Shown piece by piece: positions 8,780-17,572 of a DNA stretch of 64,000 nt. The first letter of the stretch is position 1; each line of letters begins with the position of its first letter. The notes beneath the pieces were generated by a model. That model had not been told where the DNA came from. It saw only the letters and a list, made by a program, of their open reading frames with translations, and made no database searches. Position numbers and translations under genes: made by a program. Source of the stretch: Sphingosinicella ginsenosidimutans (GTDB lineage Bacteria > Pseudomonadota > Alphaproteobacteria > Sphingomonadales > Sphingomonadaceae); contig NZ_VOQQ01000001.1 in NCBI RefSeq assembly GCF_007995055.1, positions 2,973,770 to 3,037,769 on the forward strand, given 5' to 3'.

Positions 8780-9892
8780 ATGACCGCCCATGATACGCCC
8801 TCGTCCGTCCACGACAATCCGCTCGGCCTCGACGGCTTCGAATTCGTCGAATTCACAAGCCCCGATCCGGCGGCGATGGCGGACCTGTTCGTGAAGCTCG
8901 GCTTCACCCATATCGGCAACCACAAGTCGAAGAACGTGCGCCATTACGGCCAGGGCGACATCAACTTCATCCTCAACATGGAGCCCGCGGGCCAGCCGGC
9001 GGAATTCCGCAAGGCGCACGGCCCGTCCGCCAACGGCATGGCCTTCCGGGTCAAGGATGCGAAAAAGGCGTTCGAGATGGCGATCGCCCGGGGCGCGACG
9101 CCGGTGAAGACCCCGCGCGGTCGCGGCGAGCTCGACATTCCGGCGATCGAAGGGATTGGCGGATCCTATCTCTATCTCGTCGATCGCTATGGCGCCGAGC
9201 AGATCTACGACGTCGATTTCACCCCGGTCCCCGGCGCGACGCGCGAGGACAACAGCGTAGGGCTCCACACGCTCGATCATCTCACCCACAATGTGAATCG
9301 CGGCCGGATGAACCACTGGGCTGGATTCTACGAGCGCATCTTCAACTTTCGCGAGATCCGCTATTTCGACATCGAGGGTCAGCAGACCGGCCTTTTGAGC
9401 CGCGCCATGACCGCGCCCGACGACAAGATCCGCATCCCGCTCAACGAAAGCCAGGACGATTACAGCCAGATCGCGGAATATCTGAAGGAATATAAGGGCG
9501 AAGGCATCCAGCACCTAGCCTTCGCAACCGACGATATCTTCGTCACGGTCGACCGGATGAAGGCGAACGGGGTCCATTTCCAGGACAGCCCCGACACCTA
9601 TTACGACATGATCGACCAGCGCATCCCGAACCACGCCCATGACGTGGAGGCGATGCGCAAGCGCCGCATCCTGATCGACGGATCGCCGGAGACCGGCGAC
9701 GGCCTCCTGCTCCAGATTTTCACCGAGAACATGATCGGCCCGATCTTCTTCGAGGTGATCCAGCGCAAGGGCAATGAGGGCTTCGGCGAGGGCAATTTCA
9801 AGGCGCTGTTCGAATCGATCGAGCTCGACCAGATCCGCCGCGGCGTCATTCCGGCGGCGGCGGCGAGCGCGACGGAAGGGTCCGCAGCGTGA
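8780..9892 (+). CDS. hppD: 4-hydroxyphenylpyruvate dioxygenase
   Basis: A 370-residue Fe(II) dioxygenase that converts 4-hydroxyphenylpyruvate to homogentisate in tyrosine degradation. The two-domain vicinal-oxygen-chelate fold is evident. The iron ligands are H167 (LDHLTHN), H245 (GIQHLAFAT) and E325 (PIFFEVIQRKG). The C-terminal GFGEGNFKALFESIE is diagnostic. I prefer ATG 8780 because AGGA ends 9 bases upstream of it but directly abuts the alternative ATG at 8771, which would add three residues. It stands alone and is not grouped with other tyrosine genes; phhA and the aromatic-type aminotransferase are more than 40 kb away in this window. Confidence 0.95.
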   Translation: MTAHDTPSSVHDNPLGLDGFEFVEFTSPDPAAMADLFVKLGFTHIGNHKSKNVRHYGQGDINFILNMEPAGQPAEFRKAHGPSANGMAFRVKDAKKAFEMAIARGATPVKTPRGRGELDIPAIEGIGGSYLYLVDRYGAEQIYDVDFTPVPGATREDNSVGLHTLDHLTHNVNRGRMNHWAGFYERIFNFREIRYFDIEGQQTGLLSRAMTAPDDKIRIPLNESQDDYSQIAEYLKEYKGEGIQHLAFATDDIFVTVDRMKANGVHFQDSPDTYYDMIDQRIPNHAHDVEAMRKRRILIDGSPETGDGLLLQIFTENMIGPIFFEVIQRKGNEGFGEGNFKALFESIELDQIRRGVIPAAAASATEGSAA

Positions 9893-9912
9893 GACATTCA
9901 CCGATTCGCGCC

Positions 9913-9942
9913 TTGCAATTGCGAGTCGGGCGAGTCTAGGCT
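9913..9942 (+). promoter_or_regulatory. possible promoter of the secreted repeat protein gene (TTGCAA-N18-TAGGCT)
   Basis: TTGCAA at 9913-9918 and TAGGCT at 9937-9942 lie 100 bp before the next start codon. It fits the same pattern as the promoters proposed for hppD, the cupin gene, kup and the M28 peptidase. Confidence 0.35.
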
Positions 9943-10041
9943 CCCGATCGGGCGGGCCGCCCCCGGCTCCCCACCCGATCAGCAGCAGATAAACGCGGGC
10001 TTTCAAGGCGTTCGCGCCTGTCTCGCCGTCAAGGAGAACGC

Positions 10042-10557
10042 ATGACTTTTCGCAGATTTCTGGCCGCCGCGGCCTTCGCCGCCATTGCGCTGGCGCCCGG
10101 CGCCGCGACTGCCCAGGTTCCCGCTGGTGTCGAAGTCGGCGCCACGGTCAAGGACGTCCAGGGCGGCGTCGTCGGCACGATCACCGCGATCAACGGCACG
10201 AATGTCACCATCCGCACCGATCGCCTGGACGCGACCGTCCCGGCGACCTCTTTCACGGTCCATGAGGGCGATGTCCTGTTCGGCATGACCCAGGCGCAGC
10301 TCGACGCCGCGGTCGATCAGGCCAATCAGGCCGCGCAAGCCGCCTTCGCGGTCGGCACCCAGGTCAAGGATCGCGACGGCGCGGTCGTTGGCGCAGTCCA
10401 GGCGCTCGACGCGGAGACCGTGACCGTCCAGATGGGCGAGCAGCAGATCCGCCTGCCGCGCACGGCGCTTGCCGCGAGCGGCGGCGCGCTCGTGACCGGC
10501 GCGACCCTCGCCGAACTCCAGGCGGCCGCCGGCGGCGGCGCGAGCGGCACGCAATAG
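10042..10557 (+). CDS. secreted protein with two internal repeats, function unknown
   Basis: A 171-residue protein with a clear signal peptide (residues 1-24, cleavage likely after ATA or TAQ). The mature part holds two copies of a small beta unit: VGATVKDVQGGVVGTITAI (about residues 32-50) and VGTQVKDRDGAVVGAVQAL (about 107-125). An Ala/Gln helix (TQAQLDAAVDQANQAAQ) lies between them. The units resemble PRC-barrel or KOW-like folds, but I cannot assign a family from sequence alone. A strong intrinsic terminator follows, so it is probably a monocistronic unit. Confidence 0.75.
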   Translation: MTFRRFLAAAAFAAIALAPGAATAQVPAGVEVGATVKDVQGGVVGTITAINGTNVTIRTDRLDATVPATSFTVHEGDVLFGMTQAQLDAAVDQANQAAQAAFAVGTQVKDRDGAVVGAVQALDAETVTVQMGEQQIRLPRTALAASGGALVTGATLAELQAAAGGGASGTQ

Positions 10558-10566
10558 CCCTTGCCC

Positions 10567-10600
10567 GGGGCCGGCCCGCCGGCCGGCCCCGCTTTTCCTC
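10567..10600 (+). terminator. intrinsic terminator after the secreted repeat protein gene
   Basis: A perfect 9-bp stem GGGGCCGGC (10567-10575) / GCCGGCCCC (10582-10590) with a 6-base loop is followed by GCTTTTCCTC. It lies 10 bp after the stop codon at 10557. Confidence 0.7.
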
Positions 10601-10621
10601 AGGAACCGCGGCGAAAAGCGC

Positions 10622-10651
10622 TTGGCGGACCTTCGCCGGGCCGGATAGGGT
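10622..10651 (+). promoter_or_regulatory. possible promoter of the cupin gene (TTGGCG-N18-TAGGGT)
   Basis: TTGGCG at 10622-10627 and TAGGGT at 10646-10651. The short remaining leader contains GGGGAGA before the ATG at 10672. It fits the -10 pattern TAGGNN shared with other genes here. Confidence 0.35.
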
Positions 10652-10671
10652 CGCCTCCTGGGGAGACCGGT

Positions 10672-11913
10672 ATGGCGAGCAAGGCGTTGAACATGGACGA
10701 GGCGAGCGGGGCGACGGCGTCGCCGCGCTGGGAAGAGGATGCGCTCGGCTTCCTCATCGCGCCGATGACCCGCCAGGCCTTCCTCGGCGAATATTACGAG
10801 CAGCGCGCCTTGCTCGTCCGGCGCGGCGAGCCCTTTCGCTACGCCGACCTCCTGACCCTCGACACGCTCGACGCGTTCATCGCCGGCGCCGACCTGCGCG
10901 AGGGCATGCTCGATCTGACCAGCCGACGCGAGCGTCCGCCGCGCGATGCCTATATCGATTCGCGCGGCCGGGTGGATCCGGTCGCGGTCGCCGAGCTCTA
11001 CATGGACGGGGCGACGATCATCCTGCCCCACCTCCACGATTCGATGGCGAATCTCGGCGAGTTCTGCCGCTCGCTCGAAGAGGTCTTCTCGTGCCACGTC
11101 CAGACCAACATCTATCTCACGCCGCGCGTGAACGAGGACGGGTCGGCAAACCAGGGCTTCCCGCCCCATTATGACAATCACGACGTGTTCGTGATGCAGA
11201 TTTCGGGCCGCAAGGCGTGGCGGCTCTATGGAACGCCGGTGGAGACGCCCTATCGCGGCGAACAGTTCGACATCGCGACCCATCAGGCCGGCGAGGTGAC
11301 CGAATCATTCACGCTGGAGCCGGGCGACTGCCTCTATGTGCCGCGCGGGTTGATGCACGATGCCGAGAATGTGGGGGAGGAGCCGTCGCTCCACATCACC
11401 GTCGGCCTCATCACCAAGACCTGGGCCGATCTTCTGCTCGAATCGATTTCCGAGCTGGCGCTCGCCGAGCCGGCCTTCCGCCGCTCGCTCCCGGCCGGGT
11501 TCGCCGCCCGCGATTTCGATCGGGCGGCGGCCGAGCGCCATTTCGCGAAGCTCATCGATCTCGTCGCCGAAAGGGCGCGCATGGATGGCGCCTTCGATCT
11601 GCTCGCCGACAATTTCATGCGTGCGCGCAAGCCCAACACGGCCGGCGTGATCGCCGCCGCCCAGCAACCGATCACCGACTCGACGCCCTTCCGTCGCCGC
11701 CGCTTCGTTCCCTGGAATGTCGCCGACGATAGCGGCCGGCTCGTGCTCATCGGCCCAGGCGAGGACCTTGAACTCAATCCGCACGACGGCGACGCGCTCG
11801 ATGTCGCGCTGTCGGGCGATCGCTTCACCCCCGCCGATCTCTCCTGCGACAGCCCGATCGCCCTGGCCCGCACATTGTGGGCGGCGGGTTATCTTGAACG
11901 GCTGAGGGACTGA
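10672..11913 (+). CDS. JmjC/cupin-type 2-oxoglutarate-dependent oxygenase family protein (ROXA-like)
   Basis: A 413-residue cupin protein of the JmjC/ribosomal oxygenase type (a fold known in bacterial YcfD/RoxA, which hydroxylates arginine in ribosomal protein uL16). The metal triad is visible: H166 and D168 in PPHYDNHDVFVMQI and H229 in VPRGLMHDAEN. Basic residues after it (SGRKAWRLY) are typical of 2-oxoglutarate enzymes. The C-terminal half is helical and then winged-helix-like, as in the family. ATG 10672 is preceded by GGGGAGA, and earlier codons cross the terminator. Whether its substrate is uL16 or something else is not shown by the sequence. Confidence 0.8.
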   Translation: MASKALNMDEASGATASPRWEEDALGFLIAPMTRQAFLGEYYEQRALLVRRGEPFRYADLLTLDTLDAFIAGADLREGMLDLTSRRERPPRDAYIDSRGRVDPVAVAELYMDGATIILPHLHDSMANLGEFCRSLEEVFSCHVQTNIYLTPRVNEDGSANQGFPPHYDNHDVFVMQISGRKAWRLYGTPVETPYRGEQFDIATHQAGEVTESFTLEPGDCLYVPRGLMHDAENVGEEPSLHITVGLITKTWADLLLESISELALAEPAFRRSLPAGFAARDFDRAAAERHFAKLIDLVAERARMDGAFDLLADNFMRARKPNTAGVIAAAQQPITDSTPFRRRRFVPWNVADDSGRLVLIGPGEDLELNPHDGDALDVALSGDRFTPADLSCDSPIALARTLWAAGYLERLRD

Positions 11914-11933
11914 CGGGCCCTTCCCGGGCCCGG

Positions 11934-12010
11934 TGGTAGCGGAGGAGGGACTTGAACCCCCGACACGCGGATTATGATTCCGCTGCTCTAACCAGCTGAG
12001 CTACTCCGCC
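11934..12010 (-). tRNA. tRNA-Met (CAT)
   Basis: Reads GGCGGAGTAGCTCAG at the 5' end (12010), with anticodon stem GCGGA/TCCGC and loop ATCATAA (anticodon CAT). The T-arm is GGGGGTTCAAGTCCCTC and CCA is encoded. The acceptor stem is fully paired with a G-U at position 1-72. The elongator type is likelier than initiator or Ile2 because of the G1 and standard D-arm. Confidence 0.93.
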
Positions 12011-12184
12011 CCATCGGCCGCGTCGCCGAGCGACGCGAGGGCGCGCTATAGGAAGGTGGGCCGTGTCGGTCAACCGGAGCGATGGAAGCCGCTTTTCAAC
12101 GACCGCTCCGCATGTGAAACAGGCCTCGGAACCGCAAGCCGCGCCTCCTCGTTCGAGCGCGCATGAGAGGGGACGGAGACGAAA

Positions 12185-12616
12185 ATGGACCTCGAAACGC
12201 CGCTTGAGACGATCTGCCGCCTCATCATTCGCTCCAAGGAGCTGGACGCGCAGGTGCCCGGCAACGATCCCGACGAGGATCCCGACGATGTCGACGACAC
12301 CGACGATGACGACGACGAGTCCGGCGGCGCGCTCTCGGTCCTCGACGACGAGCTGAACACCGGGGTCGAGGAGGAGGTCGTCGCCCTGCTCGACGATCTT
12401 GCCGACGATCAGCTGGCGGAGATCGTCGCGCTCGCCTGGGTCGGCCGTGGCACCTATGATTCAAGCGAATGGGACGACGCCCTGGCGGAGGCGAACGATC
12501 TCGATCCCGACGAGCGGATCGACGAGCTGCTCGAAATGCCGGCGCTCGGCGGCCATCTCGAGGCCGGGCTGGCGGCGTTCGACTATAGCTGCGACGGGAT
12601 CGGCCAGCTCGACTAG
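12185..12616 (+). CDS. DUF3775 domain-containing acidic protein
   Basis: A 143-residue, very acidic protein. Residues 27-45 are almost all Asp/Glu/Pro (DPDEDPDDVDDTDDDDDE). A globular helical domain follows (EEEVVALLDDLADDQLAEIVALAWVGRG), which I recognise as the DUF3775 family; its function is unknown. A GGAG lies about 11 bases before the ATG. The TAG stop shares the palindrome CTAG (12613-12616) with the stop of the convergent 2'-5' RNA ligase gene. Confidence 0.8.
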   Translation: MDLETPLETICRLIIRSKELDAQVPGNDPDEDPDDVDDTDDDDDESGGALSVLDDELNTGVEEEVVALLDDLADDQLAEIVALAWVGRGTYDSSEWDDALAEANDLDPDERIDELLEMPALGGHLEAGLAAFDYSCDGIGQLD

Positions 12617-13116
12617 CGTCGGAAAGGCCAGCTGCGCAGCGGCTCCCACGGGCCGCCCTGATAGCGCCAGAGCGCGAGCGCGCGGATGGCGAGCGCTCGC
12701 GGCATCGGCATGGCGGCAAGCCGCGCCTGGACATCCCGCGCGGCCCTGCGCGTGACCTTGTTCTGGATGGTGAGGTGCGGGCGCCACGGCGCCCGGTCCT
12801 GGGGCGTCAACAACCCGTGAAGCGCATCGGCGAGATCGGAGCGGATCGCCTCCAGGTCGGAGCTCTCGACGCGCAGGGCCGTCCCCTCCCCCAGATCCAT
12901 GAGCCCGGCGATCGTCGCGCGTGGCGGCGGAGCCCCGGCCGCGTCGGCAAGGCGCGCGGCGAGCTCGCGCTCGATGCTCGGCGGGAGGTGGTGGAAGAGC
13001 GTGAGATGCGCCGGCACCCGATTGCGCTCGGGCGGGTAATGATCGCGCCGCAGCTGCTGGAGCCAGCCGTCGTCGCCCGGCCCGAAGGTCGCCGTGACGA
13101 TCAGCGGGCCGGTCAG
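12613..13116 (-). CDS. 2'-5' RNA ligase family protein with no ATG/GTG/TTG start
   Basis: A 2H-phosphoesterase superfamily protein of about 167 residues. It has the two diagnostic H-x-T motifs: AHLTLFHHL near residue 40 and RPHLTIQNK near residue 125. The domain begins at LIVTATFG, and no ATG, GTG or TTG lies in frame between the kup coding region and this strand. The best candidate is CTG at 13116-13114, which overlaps the kup TGA stop as CTGA, the same geometry as the ATGA overlaps common here. The next usual start is a GTG (in RVPAHLT) that would delete the first beta strand. Enzymatic role uncertain: RNA ligase/cyclic phosphodiesterase (ThpR-like) or another 2H activity. Confidence 0.75.
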   Translation of the reverse strand: MTGPLIVTATFGPGDDGWLQQLRRDHYPPERNRVPAHLTLFHHLPPSIERELAARLADAAGAPPPRATIAGLMDLGEGTALRVESSDLEAIRSDLADALHGLLTPQDRAPWRPHLTIQNKVTRRAARDVQARLAAMPMPRALAIRALALWRYQGGPWEPLRSWPFRR

Positions 13117-15047
13117 ATCTCCACCTGCGAGCCGAGCTCGACCACGCGGTTGGGCGGCAGCTTGAAGAATTCCATCGCGCTCTCGGCGTTGCGGAGCATC
13201 CAGGCGAACAGCTTCTCGCGCCAGATCGCCATTCCGGGCCGCTGCGAGGCGATCAGCGTCTGGCGGGCGAGGAAGAAGCTGGTGTCCATCATCTTGAACT
13301 CCGGCCCGCACGACTGGACCTGGACAAGCGCTGCCGGGATGTCGGTCTCCTGCATGAAGCCGTAGCGAACGATCAGGCGGAAGAAGCCGTTGCCGAGCGC
13401 CTTCAATTCGAACCGCTTTTCCTCGTCCACATAGGGCACGTCCTCGATCTTGACGGTGAGGAGCATGACCCGCTCGTGCAACACCTTGTTATGCTTGAGA
13501 TTGTGGAGCAGCGAGGGCGGAATCCCCTCGGCCGATGTCGTCATGAAGACGGCCGTGCCCGGAACCCGCTGGGCGCTGTTCACCGCCGATTTGATGAAGA
13601 CCGGGGCCGGGATCGCCGCCTCGTCCATCCGCTCGATCAGGAGCTTGCGGCCCTTCGCCCAGGTGGTGAGGAAGGTGAAGGCGATGAAGCCGATCAGCAG
13701 CGGGAACCAGCCGCCGGCCGGCACCTTGGTGAGATTGGCGGTGAAATAGCCGATGTCGACGAGGAAGAAGAGCGCGAGCAGCGGCACCGAATACCAGGGC
13801 TTCCACCGCCACAGCACGAACAGCACCACCGTGAGCAGGCAGGTGTCGATGAACATCGCACCGGTCACGGCGATGCCGTAGGCGGCGGCAAGATTGCTGG
13901 ATGTCTGGAAGAAGAGGACGAGCAGGATCACCATCACCATCAACGTCCAGTTGATCACCGGGATGTAGATCTGCCCCACCGCCGATTCGCTGGTGTGGAG
14001 AATCCGCAGCCTCGGGATGAAGCCGAGCTGCATCGCCTGCTGGGTCACGGAGAAGGCGCCCGAGATCACGGCCTGGCTGGCGATGATCGTCGCCAGCGTC
14101 GCGAGGATGACAAGCGGTAGCCGCCCGGCCTCCGGCGCGAGCAGGAAGAAGGGATTCTGCACCGCTTCATTGGCGGCGGCGGGATCGAGCGACAGGATCA
14201 TCGCTCCCTGCCCCATATAGTTGAGCATCAGCGCGGGCATGACGAAGACGAGCCACGACAGCCCGATCGGACGGCGGCCGAAATGGCCCATGTCGGCATA
14301 GAGCGCCTCCGCGCCGGTCACGGCGAGGACGACCGAGCCGAGCGCGAGAAAGGCGTGGAGCCGGTCGTGCCAGAAGAAGCCGACCGCGTTCACCGGGTTG
14401 ATCGTCTCGACGATGATCCACGGACGATCGGCGATATGAATGATCCCGAGCACCGCGATCGTGGCGAAATAGAGCAGCATGATCGGGCCGAAAAAGGCGC
14501 CGACCCGCGCCGTGCCGTGCGCCTGGATGGCGAACAGCCCGATCAGGATCGCGGCCGCGACAGGCACGACGAACGGCTCGAAGCCCGACTGCACGGTGGT
14601 CAGGCCCTCGACCGCCGACAGCACCGAAATGGCCGGCGTGATCATCGAATCGCCATAGAAGAGCGCGCAGGCGAAGACGCCGAGAAGGACGATGCCGGCG
14701 GTCCATCGTCGCTGGGCGCGCGCGGTCGACCGGCTGATGAGCGCGAGCAGCGCCAGGCTGCCGCCCTCGCCCTTGTTGTCGGCGCGCATGATGACCATCA
14801 CATATTTGATCGTCACCACGATCATCATCGACCAGAAGATCAGGCTCAGCACACCGGTGATCTCGGCGAGGCCGTGGCTCAGCTGATGATGGCCGGCGAA
14901 GGTCTCGCGAAAGGCGTAGATCGGGCTGGTGCCGATGTCGCCGAAGACGACGCCGACCGCGCCGACGGCGAGCCCGGCAAGGCCCGCCCGGCCATGCGCG
15001 CCGGGGCCGTGCGCCGCGGGCATTTCGGAGGTTCTGGCTTCGCTCAT
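13113..15047 (-). CDS. kup: low-affinity potassium uptake protein Kup
   Basis: A 644-residue KUP/HAK/KT-type potassium-proton symporter of the inner membrane. The N-terminal half carries about 12 hydrophobic segments, starting [21 protein letters not shown], the family hallmark, and continuing through [19 protein letters not shown]. The C-terminal cytoplasmic domain (from about residue 460) includes [26 protein letters not shown]. The length is normal (E. coli 622). The stop overlaps the proposed CTG start of the RNA ligase gene. Confidence 0.95.
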   Translation of the reverse strand: MSEARTSEMPAAHGPGAHGRAGLAGLAVGAVGVVFGDIGTSPIYAFRETFAGHHQLSHGLAEITGVLSLIFWSMMIVVTIKYVMVIMRADNKGEGGSLALLALISRSTARAQRRWTAGIVLLGVFACALFYGDSMITPAISVLSAVEGLTTVQSGFEPFVVPVAAAILIGLFAIQAHGTARVGAFFGPIMLLYFATIAVLGIIHIADRPWIIVETINPVNAVGFFWHDRLHAFLALGSVVLAVTGAEALYADMGHFGRRPIGLSWLVFVMPALMLNYMGQGAMILSLDPAAANEAVQNPFFLLAPEAGRLPLVILATLATIIASQAVISGAFSVTQQAMQLGFIPRLRILHTSESAVGQIYIPVINWTLMVMVILLVLFFQTSSNLAAAYGIAVTGAMFIDTCLLTVVLFVLWRWKPWYSVPLLALFFLVDIGYFTANLTKVPAGGWFPLLIGFIAFTFLTTWAKGRKLLIERMDEAAIPAPVFIKSAVNSAQRVPGTAVFMTTSAEGIPPSLLHNLKHNKVLHERVMLLTVKIEDVPYVDEEKRFELKALGNGFFRLIVRYGFMQETDIPAALVQVQSCGPEFKMMDTSFFLARQTLIASQRPGMAIWREKLFAWMLRNAESAMEFFKLPPNRVVELGSQVEI

Positions 15048-15111
15048 CGGTCAGGAACGCTGAACGTCCGACTTTCCCCGTTGCTGCCCCGACCGTGCCA
15101 AGGCGTCGCGG

Positions 15112-15140
15112 CCCCTAGCACCTCGTTCATTCCACAGCAA
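15112..15140 (-). promoter_or_regulatory. probable promoter of kup (TTGCTG-N17-TAGGGG)
   Basis: On the minus strand TTGCTG (15140-15135) and TAGGGG (15117-15112) are separated by 17 bp, about 65 bp before the kup ATG. It follows the TTGCNN/TAGGNN pattern found before other genes in the window. Confidence 0.38.
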
Positions 15141-15154
15141 TATTACCGGGGCCC

Positions 15155-15595
15155 TCAATCGCCGGCCGCGAGCGTGCGGATGGTGAATTGCGTGACCAGC
15201 CGGTGGACGCCCGGAAGTGCCGACAGGATCTCGCGGTGGACGCGCTCGTAGCTGTCGTCGGCGCGCACGAGAACCTTCAGCAGATAATCGGACTGGCCGC
15301 TCATCAGATGCGCCTCGCACACCTGTGCGGTCCGCCCCAGCGCCTCCTCGAACGCCATCATCGTCGCCTGGCGCTGGTCGACGAGCGTGACCGACACGAA
15401 CACTGTCGAGGGATTGCCCTTCGCCGCCGGCGACAGGCGGGCGCGATAGCCGAGGATCAGGCCCGCCTCCTCCAGCGCCTTCACGCGCCGGTGCGCGGCG
15501 GAGGGAGACAGCCCCACCTTCGCGCCAAGCTGGTCGCTGGTCAGGGCTGAATCGACCCCGAGCAGGTCGATGATCTTGCGGTCTATCGCGTCCAT
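15155..15595 (-). CDS. Lrp/AsnC family transcriptional regulator, divergent from ald
   Basis: A 146-residue Lrp/AsnC-type regulator. An N-terminal winged helix-turn-helix (LTSDQLGAKVGLSPSAAHRRVKALEEAGLI) is followed by a RAM/AsnC ligand domain ending TQFTIRTL. I start it at ATG 15595 (MDAIDRKIIDLL), the family start. It is transcribed away from alanine dehydrogenase with 134 bp between the two starts. The arrangement is typical of a local regulator controlling ald in response to alanine or another amino acid, as known for AldR-type proteins. Confidence 0.9.
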   Translation of the reverse strand: MDAIDRKIIDLLGVDSALTSDQLGAKVGLSPSAAHRRVKALEEAGLILGYRARLSPAAKGNPSTVFVSVTLVDQRQATMMAFEEALGRTAQVCEAHLMSGQSDYLLKVLVRADDSYERVHREILSALPGVHRLVTQFTIRTLAAGD

Positions 15596-15600
15596 GGTGG

Positions 15601-15648
15601 CACATTTCGCAAAATAGATGGGGATGACGCAACCATCTTGCAAAGCGC
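15601..15648. promoter_or_regulatory. possible Lrp-type operator between the regulator gene and ald
   Basis: The AT-rich segment contains an imperfect inverted repeat: TTTCGCAAAATAGATGG on the left and CCATCTTGCAAAG on the right, centred near 15628. Lrp-family proteins bind such degenerate A/T-containing palindromes. It lies next to the regulator start codon, so autoregulation is possible. Confidence 0.3.
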
Positions 15649-15729
15649 CGGCCGCGCGCCCGGCGATTCGCAAGCACTTCCCGGACGCTTTGGAGTAAGG
15701 GAGCCAATCCGCCCATCAGGAGAGGCATC

Positions 15730-16830
15730 ATGCGCATCGGCGTTCCCAAGGAAATCAAGAATCACGAATATCGCGTCGGCCTCACGCCGCCGTCGGTCGC
15801 AGAGCTGGTGTCGGCCGGACACGAGGTCGTCGTCGAGACGAACGCCGGCGCCGGCATCGACTTCGAGGATTCGGACTATGTCGCCGCCGGCGCGACGATC
15901 CTGGGCACCGCCAAGGAAGTCTTCGCCGCCGCCGACATGATCGTGAAGGTGAAGGAGCCGCAGCCGGTCGAGATCGCGATGCTCGAGCCGCGGCACCTGC
16001 TCTTCACCTATCTCCATCTCGCCCCCGATCCCGAGCAGGCGAAGGGCCTGATCGCCTCCGGCGCGACCTGCATCGCCTATGAGACGGTGACCGCAAAAGA
16101 CGGCTCGCTGCCGCTCCTGAAGCCGATGAGCGAGGTCGCGGGCCGCATGTCCGTGCAGGTCGGCGCCCACTATCTCGAAAAGGAGCAAGGCGGCCGCGGG
16201 GTGCTGCTCGGCGGCGTTCCCGGCGTCGCCCCGGCGCGGGTCGCGATCCTGGGCGGCGGCGTCTCCGGCGTGAACGCGGCGCAGATGGCCGTGGGGATGC
16301 GCGCGGACGTCACCATCTACGATATCAGCAATGCCCGGCTCGCCGAGCTCGACATGTTCTTTTCGAGCCAGATCAAGACGGCCTATGCCAGCAAGGCGGC
16401 GATCGCCGCGGCAGTGCGCCAGGCGCATCTCGTGATCGGCGCGGTGCTGGTTCCTGGCGCGGCGGCGCCGAAGCTCGTGACCCGCGACATGCTGAAGACG
16501 ATGAAGCGCGGATCGGTGCTCGTCGATATCGCGATCGACCAGGGCGGCTGCTTCGAGACCTCGCACCCCACGACGCACAGCGATCCTGTGTTCGAGGTGG
16601 ATGGCGTGATCCATTATTGCGTCGCCAACATGCCGGGCGCCGTCGCCCGCACCTCGGCCTTCGCGCTCAACAACGCCACCCTGCCCTTCGCGATGGCGCT
16701 CGCGAACAAGGGCGCCGAGGCCGCGATGAAGGCCGATCCGCACCTTGCGGCGGGCCTCAACATCTCGAACGGCAAGGTCCGTTACAAGGCCGTCGCCGAC
16801 GCGCTCGGCCTGCCTTACGAGCCGGCCTGA
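15730..16830 (+). CDS. ald: alanine dehydrogenase
   Basis: A 366-residue NAD-dependent alanine dehydrogenase interconverting L-alanine and pyruvate plus ammonia. The N-terminus MRIGVPKEIKNHEYRVGLTP is diagnostic, with VKVKEP and FTYLHLA following. The Rossmann motif is AILGGGVSGVNAAQMAVGM, and the catalytic histidine region is TYLHLAPD. CAGGAG precedes the ATG. It converges on ccmI, with one base between the stop codons. Control by the divergent Lrp-type gene is likely. Confidence 0.95.
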   Translation: MRIGVPKEIKNHEYRVGLTPPSVAELVSAGHEVVVETNAGAGIDFEDSDYVAAGATILGTAKEVFAAADMIVKVKEPQPVEIAMLEPRHLLFTYLHLAPDPEQAKGLIASGATCIAYETVTAKDGSLPLLKPMSEVAGRMSVQVGAHYLEKEQGGRGVLLGGVPGVAPARVAILGGGVSGVNAAQMAVGMRADVTIYDISNARLAELDMFFSSQIKTAYASKAAIAAAVRQAHLVIGAVLVPGAAAPKLVTRDMLKTMKRGSVLVDIAIDQGGCFETSHPTTHSDPVFEVDGVIHYCVANMPGAVARTSAFALNNATLPFAMALANKGAEAAMKADPHLAAGLNISNGKVRYKAVADALGLPYEPA

Positions 16831-16831
16831 C

Positions 16832-17572
16832 CTATCGACCCGTCGCCGCGCCGGCGGGGGGCGGCGACGGGGCACCGGTGGACGGATTGCCCTCGGGCGC
16901 GATTCCGCTTGCCGGCGCATCCTCGGCCGATGGTGGGGGTGCCGGGATTTCACCGCTGAGCCGCGCCGCCTGCAGCGCCTGGAGCCGCTCCTCGATCGCC
17001 GCGCGATAAGGCGCGCCGGCGGGCGCTTCGGCAAGAAGATCGCGCCAGATGCGCTCGGCCTCGTCGAAATGGCCGCCCTGCGCCAGCGCGAGCCCATAGA
17101 AGAAGCGCGGCCCGGGATGCTGCGGCGCGATCTGCTGCGCTCGCTGGAAAGCGAATTGCGCCGCCGGGTTCATCATTCCGCCGCCATGGACGACGAGCGC
17201 GTTGCCAAGCCCCACCCAGAGATCGGGATCGTTCGGCGAATCGCGAAGCCCGGCTTCGACGATCTCGACGCCGGTCTGCGTGTCACCGCGCCGCTGGAAC
17301 CCTTCCGCCATCGTCAGCCATTGCGCCGCGCGGTCGAACCGGCCGAGCATGTCGCCGCGCATCTGGGCGAACTGGCTGTCGGGAACCTCCTCATGCTCGG
17401 GCCTCGGCTTCGGCGCGCCGGCGAGGTCGGGTCGCCCCTGCCAGGCGTAGCCGGCGAGCGCGAGCAGGATCGCCGCCGCCGCGAACTGGACCGCGCCCAT
17501 GTCCCGCCGAAGGAAGAACCAAAGGCCGGCGCCGGTCAGCACGGCAAGGCCGATCATCATCACCCAGCCCAT
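16832..17572 (-). CDS. ccmI: cytochrome c biogenesis TPR protein CcmI (CycH)
   Basis: A 246-residue membrane-anchored protein with two N-terminal hydrophobic segments (residues about 5-15 and 25-40) and then a tetratricopeptide region (AQWLTMAEGFQRRGDTQTGV, LWVGLGNALVVHGG, PRFFYGLALAQGGHFDEA). Such CcmI/CycH proteins hold apocytochrome c for the haem ligation complex. The C-terminal tail is Pro/Ala-rich. The ATG at 17572 overlaps the ccmH stop (ATGA). It is the last gene of the ccm operon and shorter than the 400-residue E. coli CcmH C-terminal domain, as usual in this group. Confidence 0.85.
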   Translation of the reverse strand: MGWVMMIGLAVLTGAGLWFFLRRDMGAVQFAAAAILLALAGYAWQGRPDLAGAPKPRPEHEEVPDSQFAQMRGDMLGRFDRAAQWLTMAEGFQRRGDTQTGVEIVEAGLRDSPNDPDLWVGLGNALVVHGGGMMNPAAQFAFQRAQQIAPQHPGPRFFYGLALAQGGHFDEAERIWRDLLAEAPAGAPYRAAIEERLQALQAARLSGEIPAPPPSAEDAPASGIAPEGNPSTGAPSPPPAGAATGR

